From Methylococcaceae bacterium (lineage in GTDB: Bacteria; Pseudomonadota; Gammaproteobacteria; Methylococcales; Methylomonadaceae), in NCBI GenBank assembly GCA_009925045.1, contig RFQK01000055.1, forward strand, positions 1-8,430: DNA of 8,430 nucleotides, in the 5' to 3' direction. Every line of letters starts with the position of its first letter. Position 1 is the stretch's first letter. Under the pieces are notes generated by a model. The model did not search any database and had not been told where the DNA came from. It worked only from the letters and a program-made list of their open reading frames with translations. Position numbers and translations under genes: made by a program. Below are positions 1-5,879 of the stretch, piece after piece.

Positions 1-119
1 TTCAAGCAAAGATGGTTCATTTAAGCCGCCTTCGGTGGATTACCACCAATAGATCGAATCGATATTGGAAATGATTTAAATAAACCCATTTAAAACAAAT
101 AGATAATAAGCGGGATGCG

Positions 120-135
120 TGGCATGAATTGTGCA
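120..135 (+). promoter_or_regulatory. Candidate sigma-54 (-24/-12) promoter for the cytochrome-porin gene
   Basis: The sequence TGGCATG-AATT-GTGCA matches the sigma-54 consensus TGGCAYR-N4-TTGCW at nearly every position. The invariant GG (121-122) and GC (133-134) are separated by the required 10 bases. The only departure is G for the first T of the -12 element. The predicted start is near 146, giving a leader of about 24 bases to the ATG at 170. No good -35/-10 pair is visible in 1-169. No enhancer-binding-protein site can be assigned, although a perfect 5-bp inverted repeat GGTGG/CCACC (34-38/43-47) lies about 75 bases upstream. The rest of 1-169 shows no gene. Confidence 0.6.
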
Positions 136-169
136 TAAATTATATTTTTACTATTAGTGAGTTAATTCT

Positions 170-1534
170 ATGTTTATGAGGTCAGTTAGTATCCTTGCGT
201 TTTTGTTTGGGTATTTGCTTTCAACCAGTGTTCATGCTTTACCCAGTTTTGCCCGTCAGACTGGTCTTGCGTGCACAGCTTGTCACGTTCAGGCCTATGG
301 GCCCGATCTGAATTCTCTTGGCAGACAATTTAAACTAAAAGGCTATACGCAAGGCGGCGGAGATGAGGCGTTAACTAGCCGTATCAGCGGCATGGTTATG
401 GGTTCGTTGACTAATACCAAAAAAGACGATGCGGATAATGCAGACAGAGTCAACAAAGGTCTAGCTACCAATAATTCTAATAACAACATCGCGTTGGATC
501 AGGCTTCTATTTTTTATGGTGGCAAAATTCTCGAAAAAATGGGGGCGTTGGTTCAAGTCACCTATGATGGATATGCCAACCGCTTTGCTTGGGACAATAC
601 TGACATTCGTTTAGCGGATGAGGCTGATATTGGAAATCACTATCTGATTTATGGCGTCAGTTTTAATAATAACCCGACGGTTCAGGATCTCTGGAATACC
701 ACTCAGGCTTGGGGTTACCCTTATGTAGGTTCAAACTACCAAAAATCGCCGACTATGGCCCCGGTCATCTCCAGTCTTGGTGGGCAAGTAGGAGGTGCTT
801 CCTTTTACAGTTTAGTCAATGACATTGTTTACCTTGAAGCAGGGGCTTATAGCAGTTTCGCCAAATATGCGCAAAAAGGGATGGGTCAGTGGTCACAGGA
901 TGGTACGGTTAAAATTAATGGCGGTGCACCTTACTGGCGTTTGGCCTTACAAAAGAACTGGCAGGGACATTATTTTGAAGTGGGCCATTTTGGGATGCGG
1001 ACCGATATTCAGCCGGATGTCAGTTCTGGGGTCTCCGATCGTTTTACCGATTTAGGGGTAGATGTTAATTATCAATATCTGGCTGACACTAAGCATATCT
1101 ATGAATTTAAGGGCAGTTACATTCGGGAACAGCAGCAACTAAATTATAGTTTTCCTAATTCGATATCCAAAAATCCTAATCAACAAATCGGCTTCTTAGG
1201 TGTGAACGGCTCCTATACTTACGATCAGACTTATAGTCTGTCATTAGGCTATAACAAAAATTATGGAAGTCAGAATTCGGGTATTTATTTTGTGGGGGGA
1301 GATCCAACTGCGCCTTCCAAACTCAATGCAGAATACTTCACGACTGAGCTGGATTATGTGCCTTTTGGTAAACAAGCTACCACGGGTCTGGCGAGTTATT
1401 TCAATTTGCGACTGGCATTGCAGTATGTTGCGTTTACCCGTTTTGATGGGGCTGATAAAAACTATTTTGCCGGCAACGGTCGAAGCGCCAGTGACAATAA
1501 CACGCTTTACTTTAATACTTGGCTGACATTTTAG
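170..1534 (+). CDS. Outer-membrane monoheme cytochrome-porin fusion (Cyc2-like architecture)
   Basis: This is probably an exported protein that carries one c-type heme at the mouth of, or inside, an outer-membrane beta-barrel, the layout known for the Cyc2 iron-oxidation cytochromes. Residues 1-23 form a signal peptide ending VHA. The mature protein starts LPSFARQTGL and reaches the single heme site CTACH at 35-39. It continues with a conserved-looking GPDLNSLGRQFKLKGYT stretch (44-60). Residues 70-454 alternate polar and aromatic residues in barrel fashion, rich in Tyr, Gly and Asn, and the chain ends in Phe (TWLTF), the usual outer-membrane assembly signal. The length of 454 suits a 16-strand barrel with a small heme domain. 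A second ATG at 176 would also work; both lie after a weak GTGAG at 157-161. A sigma-54-type promoter precedes it and a strong terminator follows. The exact subfamily and electron donor are unknown, so the Cyc2 comparison rests on architecture and the heme-flanking motif rather than alignment. Confidence 0.8.
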   Translation: MFMRSVSILAFLFGYLLSTSVHALPSFARQTGLACTACHVQAYGPDLNSLGRQFKLKGYTQGGGDEALTSRISGMVMGSLTNTKKDDADNADRVNKGLATNNSNNNIALDQASIFYGGKILEKMGALVQVTYDGYANRFAWDNTDIRLADEADIGNHYLIYGVSFNNNPTVQDLWNTTQAWGYPYVGSNYQKSPTMAPVISSLGGQVGGASFYSLVNDIVYLEAGAYSSFAKYAQKGMGQWSQDGTVKINGGAPYWRLALQKNWQGHYFEVGHFGMRTDIQPDVSSGVSDRFTDLGVDVNYQYLADTKHIYEFKGSYIREQQQLNYSFPNSISKNPNQQIGFLGVNGSYTYDQTYSLSLGYNKNYGSQNSGIYFVGGDPTAPSKLNAEYFTTELDYVPFGKQATTGLASYFNLRLALQYVAFTRFDGADKNYFAGNGRSASDNNTLYFNTWLTF

Positions 1535-1554
1535 GTTTCAGCTTATCAGGACTG

Positions 1555-1581
1555 CCGGCGAAGCAATTCGCCGGTTTTTTT
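1555..1581 (+). terminator. Strong intrinsic terminator inside the cytochrome cluster
   Basis: A perfect 8-bp stem CCGGCGAA/TTCGCCGG (1555-1562/1567-1574) closes on a GCAA tetraloop, a stable GNRA loop, and runs directly into seven T residues (1575-1581). It lies 20 bases after the cytochrome-porin stop. The next gene's ribosome site begins only a few bases after the T-run. There is no room for a separate promoter between terminator and gene, so downstream genes probably depend on read-through or on a promoter inside the first gene. Confidence 0.9.
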
Positions 1582-1598
1582 AATAGGAAGCCCATTTT

Positions 1599-2324
1599 AT
1601 GAAGGTCAATTACGTTACCTTTAGAGACATATCGTGCAGCGAAAAGATCCTCAATACCATTTTTTTGCTGACCATTGGCCTTGGTTATCTGATGGCACTG
1701 GTCAATATGTACTACACCCATCAGGGACGCGATGGAAAACCCGGTTTATCCATAGAGGATATTGTGATCATGTATCACGGTTCTAGTGACCAAACCCGGC
1801 TTGGCAATGCAGTGACAGGCATCATGTTGCCCAATCTTAAATACAAGTCTGATAAAGAAGTGATTCTGAAATGGATTCACGAAGGCGGTGAAAAAAAGGC
1901 GTATGAAGAAACAATTGCACCGATTCTGAACCGAGATTGTGTGCTGTGTCATACGCCCAGCGTCAACCCTGCGCTACCCGATTTGACCCAGTTTGAAGGG
2001 GTATCGGAGGTTGCTCATTCGGGTGGCGCCAGTTTGCCCGCCTTGGTCAGGGTGTCGCATATACATTTATTTGGGATTGCCTTTATTTTGTATTTTATTG
2101 GCAAAATATTTTTGTTGTGCGAGATTAACGTCTATGTCAAACGGATTGCCATGGTGATTCCGTTTCTTGCCATGTTGCTGGATATTTTGTCGTGGTTTCT
2201 GACCAAATCAATCTCCAGTTTTGCATATGTCGTGGTGTTAAGTGGAGCCTTGATGGGGTTATCTATGGGAGTACAAATTGTGTTCAGTATTTACCAGATG
2301 TGGTTTTCTCGTAAATCTGTCTGA
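1599..2324 (+). CDS. Inner-membrane monoheme cytochrome c with four transmembrane helices
   Basis: This is a probable membrane-anchored c-type cytochrome with its heme facing the periplasm. The layout is a short cytoplasmic tail, helix 1 (about 17-39), a soluble domain (40-152) holding the single heme motif CVLCH at 114-118, then helices 2 (154-174), 3 (181-202) and 4 (207-236). The basic loop near K181-R182 and the basic C-terminus (SRKSV) fit the positive-inside rule with the heme outside. The segment YHGSSDQTRL (59-68) and the histidines of SHIHLFG (153-159) look like conserved family features; the histidines could be ligands or quinone-site residues, but that is a guess. GGAAG at 1586-1590 supports the ATG at 1599. 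Pairing with an upstream outer-membrane cytochrome suggests the inner end of an electron path. No named family is assigned with certainty, and the direction of electron flow cannot be read from sequence. Confidence 0.75.
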   Translation: MKVNYVTFRDISCSEKILNTIFLLTIGLGYLMALVNMYYTHQGRDGKPGLSIEDIVIMYHGSSDQTRLGNAVTGIMLPNLKYKSDKEVILKWIHEGGEKKAYEETIAPILNRDCVLCHTPSVNPALPDLTQFEGVSEVAHSGGASLPALVRVSHIHLFGIAFILYFIGKIFLLCEINVYVKRIAMVIPFLAMLLDILSWFLTKSISSFAYVVVLSGALMGLSMGVQIVFSIYQMWFSRKSV

Positions 2325-2329
2325 AAATT

Positions 2330-2875
2330 ATGCGGGCCAATCGGGTATTAGTTGCTATTGTCCGAATAGTCGCACTCAGTCTATTGGGGTTTTGCGCAGC
2401 TACTGATACCGCTCAGGCCCGCTCTAAATCACGCAGTACCGCGCACAAACAAATTGATTCTCTAGACCCTCATCCCGGAGAACACTGGCTTTCCCAGTTT
2501 AATTTTGAGGTGGACAGGTATATGAGTGCCGATTACTTGGCCTTGGTCTGTTTTTTTATGCCAGTGATTCTGATCGCTCCCCTTAATTTGTTAGCCTTGA
2601 AGATGCTGAGTATGGGCTTGCTTTTGCAAGGCATAGGCTTAGAAATTCTGATTAAGTTATTCGCCACCTTGGTGGTATCTCGAATTTTTAGTTTAACCAA
2701 GTCGCAATTGCTCTACTATCGCCCGCTAAAATGGATATATGAAACGACCAGCACCATGCTGATATGGGCTCGTACTCAAGTCGACAAACTGTATTTTTAT
2801 CAAAAAGCCCGGGAATTAAAGTCTAAATTAACTCTTAGGATTCATCAGTGGTCGTTTTTCCGTAAATCAACATGA
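2330..2875 (+). CDS. Unrecognised membrane protein of the cytochrome cluster
   Basis: I do not recognise this 181-residue protein. The N-terminus (1-30) resembles a signal peptide or signal anchor: basic start, hydrophobic 6-22, and a possible cleavage site at TAQA (27-30). A hydrophilic stretch rich in Arg, Ser and Lys follows, then a strongly hydrophobic block at 68-92 and another at 95-120, probably two membrane helices. The last 60 residues are basic and aromatic (many Tyr, Trp, Lys). No heme motif, metal motif or known catalytic signature is visible. The ATG lies 5 bases after the preceding stop with no clear Shine-Dalgarno, so translation is probably coupled. Its end overlaps the next gene by ATGA. 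Topology is ambiguous: a basic C-terminus suggests cytoplasm, which needs an uncleaved N-terminal anchor or a re-entrant third segment. An accessory or assembly subunit for the neighbouring cytochrome is one possibility. Confidence 0.65.
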   Translation: MRANRVLVAIVRIVALSLLGFCAATDTAQARSKSRSTAHKQIDSLDPHPGEHWLSQFNFEVDRYMSADYLALVCFFMPVILIAPLNLLALKMLSMGLLLQGIGLEILIKLFATLVVSRIFSLTKSQLLYYRPLKWIYETTSTMLIWARTQVDKLYFYQKARELKSKLTLRIHQWSFFRKST

Positions 2876-3921
2876 AGCGGGTGTTTATTCCCCGACAGGG
2901 TAGTCTTTTGCTAAGACTGTGCCTGGTATTGATCGGAAGTTTTGGGGGGCATCAATCCGTAAATGCTGAAGTCTCGGTACTTGGGATAGGTCCAAGAGAA
3001 CGCTTACTCATTCTGGCACCGCATCCGGACGATGAAACCTTGAGTTCGGCTGGTTTAATTCAGCAGGTTTATGCTGGGGCGGGTTCAATCCGTTCCGTAG
3101 TGGTGACTTCGGGGGATGCCTATGTCGATGCAGTTAAACTCGAGACGGGTAAAAAAAGGCTTAACAAATCCGATTTTTTGCTATTTGGCGAAAAACGCCT
3201 TCATGAATCGCGACTGGCGGCCGCTTTGCTGGGGCATGGTTTTTTGCACCTTGACCTATTAGGTTTTTCTGATGGTTTTATCTATCCCGCTTTGGTGTCG
3301 CACTGGCGACATAATCAGCCCTTTCGTTCTGATTTTACCGGTTTTGATCATGTGCCTTATCGCGACACTGTTGATCCGGGTATGCGCCAAGATGGTCAAG
3401 ATTTGCTTAATGAATTAATTGCGATTCTAGATGACACTCAACCCACAATAATCAGCTTTCCGGATGTCATGGAAGATGATTCTGATCATGCCGGACTTGG
3501 GATGTTTGCTTTGTTGGCGATTCATGAATGGATGCAGAAACACGCGAATCCAAAATCAAATCCCAAGCTATTAGCTTATCTGATCCACTGGCCACACTGG
3601 CCAGAAGGTTCAGACTGGGGTTTGCCTTCAGACTGGAGTGATAAAAATATGGTGTTCCCGCCGGATTTGCCGGTCAGAGGGCATAAACGAGCCTGTATTA
3701 ATCTGTCGGCTGAGGAAGTGAGTCTTAAACGAAAAGCGCTAGCGGTTTACCAGACTCAGCAGCGGGTGATGGCTGACTTTTTAGCGTCTTTTGTGCGTCG
3801 CAGTGAATGTTTTACGGTTTTGACCCCGGAAAGTACTCAACACATAGAGGCGGTGCTGGAACAGTGGCAGCACAGTCGTAAAGCATTTAGCCTGCATCCC
3901 TTAGACCGTCGTAAAATTTAA
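2872..3921 (+). CDS. Exported PIG-L/LmbE-family zinc deacetylase
   Basis: Members of this family remove acetyl groups from N-acetylglucosamine-type substrates using a metal ion. The hallmark HPDDE motif sits at 51-55 after the strand LLILAP, followed by VVVTSGDAY (77-84). The conserved Arg-x-x-Glu-type helix appears as KRLHESRLAAALLG (108-121). The second metal motif is DDSDH at 202-206, so the expected metal ligands are H51, D54 and H206. At 349 residues it is longer than the usual 220-270 and has an extra C-terminal part. An N-terminal signal peptide (1-32, ending VNA) is evident, which places the enzyme outside the cytoplasm, less usual for the family. Its ATG overlaps the previous stop (ATGA), implying translational coupling. 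The substrate is unknown; an envelope or capsular polysaccharide, or a small glycoside, is plausible. Confidence 0.88.
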   Translation: MKRVFIPRQGSLLLRLCLVLIGSFGGHQSVNAEVSVLGIGPRERLLILAPHPDDETLSSAGLIQQVYAGAGSIRSVVVTSGDAYVDAVKLETGKKRLNKSDFLLFGEKRLHESRLAAALLGHGFLHLDLLGFSDGFIYPALVSHWRHNQPFRSDFTGFDHVPYRDTVDPGMRQDGQDLLNELIAILDDTQPTIISFPDVMEDDSDHAGLGMFALLAIHEWMQKHANPKSNPKLLAYLIHWPHWPEGSDWGLPSDWSDKNMVFPPDLPVRGHKRACINLSAEEVSLKRKALAVYQTQQRVMADFLASFVRRSECFTVLTPESTQHIEAVLEQWQHSRKAFSLHPLDRRKI

Positions 3922-3957
3922 ACGACTTGCTGCCACTGATTTCCCAAAGGATCTGAT

Positions 3958-4335
3958 ATGTCAAAAAAACACGCCCACAGCCTAAACTGGTTACCTGAAC
4001 CAGAATTACACGATTACCCTGCGGCCTTTGCCTATCTGAGCCTGATTTTTAATCCTGAAGATGCCGCTCGTTTTGTCGAAAATCTAAAGTCTGCTCCGGT
4101 AGTCAGTTTCAAAGCCAAGGATATTTTCAGGGCTTCATCTCTTTCGTTGTTGGGTATCAGTAATACTCATGTCAAAAAAGATCAGAAAAAAATTAAATCC
4201 GGCGATTATTTGTCACCCATATTGTTGGTTCGGGATCCGCTTAACGGCAAAGTAGTGATTGCTGATGGCTATCACCGCTTATGTGCTGTCTACTCGTTTG
4301 ATGAAGATAGTTTAATTCAATGTAAGATCGTCTGA
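3958..4335 (+). CDS. Small stand-alone ParB/sulfiredoxin-fold protein
   Basis: This 125-residue soluble protein has no signal peptide. Its C-terminal half carries the ParB-N/sulfiredoxin-like signature: LSPILLVRD (85-93), a strand, then IADGYHRLCAV (101-111), where the Gly-x-His-Arg turn corresponds to the nucleotide-binding ParB box. The N-terminal half (11-75), including LPEPELHDYPAAFAYLSL, resembles a widespread small family I recall only as uncharacterised. It lacks the helix-turn-helix of true ParB, so chromosome partition is unlikely. CTP binding, kinase or sulfiredoxin-type chemistry is possible but unproven. The start is well supported by AAAGGA at 3946-3951. It lies 36 bases after the deacetylase gene and is probably the last gene of the same transcript. 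It is followed by a weak terminator-like hairpin. Confidence 0.75.
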   Translation: MSKKHAHSLNWLPEPELHDYPAAFAYLSLIFNPEDAARFVENLKSAPVVSFKAKDIFRASSLSLLGISNTHVKKDQKKIKSGDYLSPILLVRDPLNGKVVIADGYHRLCAVYSFDEDSLIQCKIV

Positions 4336-4352
4336 GACTTGTTGGTTAATTG

Positions 4353-4369
4353 AAAAACATCGGTTTTTT
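4353..4369 (+). terminator. Weak candidate terminator after the cytochrome cluster
   Basis: AAAAAC (4353-4358) pairs with GTTTTT (4363-4368) around ATCG, and the right arm is itself the T-run (4364-4369). The stem is almost all A-T, so its stability is poor. It is placed correctly, 17 bases after the last stop of the cluster and before the promoter-like sequence of the next gene. Confidence 0.35.
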
Positions 4370-4437
4370 GTGTTCTTTATACATTTTTTTGATAACTAAA
4401 TGCCCGATCAGCGTTTCGGGTCTGGATTTTGGACTGT

Positions 4438-4443
4438 TACAAT
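4438..4443 (+). promoter_or_regulatory. Candidate -10 element for the FadL-family gene
   Basis: TACAAT matches five of six bases of the sigma-70 -10 box and is preceded by TGT. No good -35 is present: the sequence at 4414-4420 is TTTCGGG, the right arm of a small CCCGA/TCGGG hairpin (4403-4407/4416-4420). Transcription would start near 4450, leaving a leader of about 20 bases to the ATG at 4471. Confidence 0.4.
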
Positions 4444-4447
4444 GCAC

Positions 4448-4464
4448 TCCAAATTTTTTTTGGA
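4448..4464 (+). promoter_or_regulatory. Leader hairpin covering the ribosome site of the FadL-family gene
   Basis: TCCAAA (4448-4453) is a perfect complement of TTTGGA (4459-4464) with a five-T loop. The right arm includes the only Shine-Dalgarno-like bases, GGA, 6 bases before the ATG at 4471. The stem is short and AT-rich, so it would melt easily. A modest effect on initiation is possible. Confidence 0.3.
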
Positions 4465-4470
4465 TTATGT

Positions 4471-5766
4471 ATGAAATTAACAACCTCTTTGTTCGCAACC
4501 AGTTTTTCGCTGCTGGCGCTTAGCAGCGTTTCCTCTTTTTCCTACGCAACAAATGGCTATTTTGCCCATGGCTACGGGGCACGTAATAAAGCGATGGCGG
4601 GTGCAGGGACTGCACAGGTTCAAGATGCAATTGCCGCTGCAGCAATCAACCCAGCGGGATTGGTTAACGTTGGAGATCGATTGGATGGTGAACTGGAGTT
4701 GTTTGCACCTTTTCGTCAATACAGTGTCAGTAACGGTACACATCAGCCTCAACAGGGTGAAATGCCATTGACTGCGGGTACCCAAAATAGCGAAAGCAAT
4801 TTCTTTCCGGTGGGTACGCTGGGCTGGAGTCATAAACTGGATAATCAACAGTCAATTGGTTTAGCACTGTACGGCAACGGTGGTATGAACACCGACTGGA
4901 AAAATGTCCACAATGCGCCTGGTTATCCAGGAGGTGTTTTCTACGGTGGTCGAACCGGTATTGATATGGCGCAAGCCTTTATTGTCGGCACCTATGCCCG
5001 TTCTTTTGACAATAACCGCTATTCGCTGGGTATTTCACCGATTTTTGCCGCGCAAACCTTCAAGGCGAGAGGTTTGGGTGCTTTTTCTAATTTTTCCAGC
5101 GACCCGGGTAGTGTGAGTGATCGCGGTCGTGATTACTCGTTTGGCGCTGGGTTTCGTGTCGGTGGTCAAGCCGAAATTATTCAAGGCTTGCGTTTAGGGG
5201 CTTCCTATAAAAGCCGCATTTATATGTCACAGTTTGATCGTTATCAAGGCTTGTTTGCGCAACAAGGCGGATTTGATATCCCGGATAGTTTTAATGTCGG
5301 TTTATCTTGGGATGCCACTGCTAGGCTGACGACTAATTTTGATGTAGAACATATCCGATACAGTGAAATCAAATCAGTCGGTAATCCTTTAGCCCCTCTT
5401 CTCCAAGGCGTGGCGTTGGGTACAGGTCGTGGACCGGGTTTTGGCTGGAATGATATGACTATCTATAAATTCGGTGCCCAATGGAAACAAAACGATCGTT
5501 TGATTCTACGGGGTGGTGTGAGCTACGGACAACAACCCATTGAGGGTTCGGAAGTGTTGTTCAACATTCTGGCGCCGGGGGTTCAGGAATGGCATCTGAC
5601 CAGTGGATTGAGTTATGCCCTGAATGAAAAAGATGAGATTAGTTTTGCCGCGATGTATTCACCACTGAAAACCATCACTGGGCCTAATGCCTTTTATGCT
5701 GGACAGAATATCGATTTGTCGATGACCCAGTTTTCATTGCAACTAGGTTGGTCGAGACGGTTTTAA
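4471..5766 (+). CDS. FadL/OmpP1/TodX-family outer-membrane transport protein
   Basis: This family forms 14-strand outer-membrane barrels that let long-chain fatty acids, hydrocarbons or other hydrophobic molecules enter. The signal peptide is 1-26, ending SYA. The mature protein begins TNGYFAHGYGARNKAMAGAG, the typical plug region of the environmental FadL branch, and the NPAG hallmark lies at 60-63. Repeated Gly- and aromatic-rich strands follow, and the chain ends WSRRF with a terminal Phe for barrel assembly. The length of 431 is normal. I chose ATG 4471 over the in-frame TTG at 4429 because it starts directly at a classical signal peptide, and the TTG would lie upstream of the likely transcription start. 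The Shine-Dalgarno is only GGA (4462-4464), buried in a small hairpin. Substrate cannot be told from sequence. It faces fabV across 113 bases, so shared lipid metabolism is possible but not shown. Confidence 0.92.
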   Translation: MKLTTSLFATSFSLLALSSVSSFSYATNGYFAHGYGARNKAMAGAGTAQVQDAIAAAAINPAGLVNVGDRLDGELELFAPFRQYSVSNGTHQPQQGEMPLTAGTQNSESNFFPVGTLGWSHKLDNQQSIGLALYGNGGMNTDWKNVHNAPGYPGGVFYGGRTGIDMAQAFIVGTYARSFDNNRYSLGISPIFAAQTFKARGLGAFSNFSSDPGSVSDRGRDYSFGAGFRVGGQAEIIQGLRLGASYKSRIYMSQFDRYQGLFAQQGGFDIPDSFNVGLSWDATARLTTNFDVEHIRYSEIKSVGNPLAPLLQGVALGTGRGPGFGWNDMTIYKFGAQWKQNDRLILRGGVSYGQQPIEGSEVLFNILAPGVQEWHLTSGLSYALNEKDEISFAAMYSPLKTITGPNAFYAGQNIDLSMTQFSLQLGWSRRF

Positions 5767-5780
5767 TTCAGTCTTCAAAA

Positions 5781-5809
5781 TGACTAAACTTAAATCTGGT
5801 GTTTAGTCA
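5781..5809. terminator. Hairpin 1 between convergent genes
   Basis: TGACTAAAC (5781-5789) and GTTTAGTCA (5801-5809) form a perfect 9-bp stem with an 11-base loop, beginning 14 bases after the FadL-family stop. No T-run follows on either strand, so it may act as an RNA 3'-end stabiliser or a Rho-assisted terminator rather than a classic intrinsic terminator. Confidence 0.4.
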
Positions 5810-5820
5810 GAATAGATCAA

Positions 5821-5860
5821 TAGTCAGCGATGGCTTCTAAAGATGGACCATCGCTGACTA
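5821..5860. terminator. Hairpin 2 between convergent genes, perfect 13-bp stem
   Basis: The 13 bases TAGTCAGCGATGG (5821-5833) are exactly complementary to CCATCGCTGACTA (5848-5860) across a 14-base loop. It ends 19 bases before the fabV stop and probably serves as a bidirectional transcript end for both convergent genes. There is no strong T-tract on either side, so intrinsic termination is uncertain. Confidence 0.55.
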
Positions 5861-5879
5861 ATTGAGCAGTCGTATCAGA

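Noticed and set aside
1512..1952. Two minus-strand open frames opposite the membrane cytochrome (1512-1721 and 1746-1952)
   Set aside because: They overlap the well-supported cytochrome gene and terminator, have no ribosome sites and show no recognisable protein features.
3958..4335. Chromosome or plasmid partition protein ParB
   Set aside because: The protein is only 125 residues, has no helix-turn-helix, no parA neighbour and no parS-like site; only the fold signature is shared.
4429..4470. TTG start giving a 14-residue longer FadL-family protein
   Set aside because: It lies upstream of the likely transcription start and would hide the signal peptide behind an unnatural extension; ATG 4471 begins a classical signal peptide.
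4477..4848. Minus-strand 123-codon open frame opposite the FadL-family gene
   Set aside because: Its cysteine-rich, motif-free product lies wholly antisense to a gene with strong family hallmarks, so it is a shadow frame.
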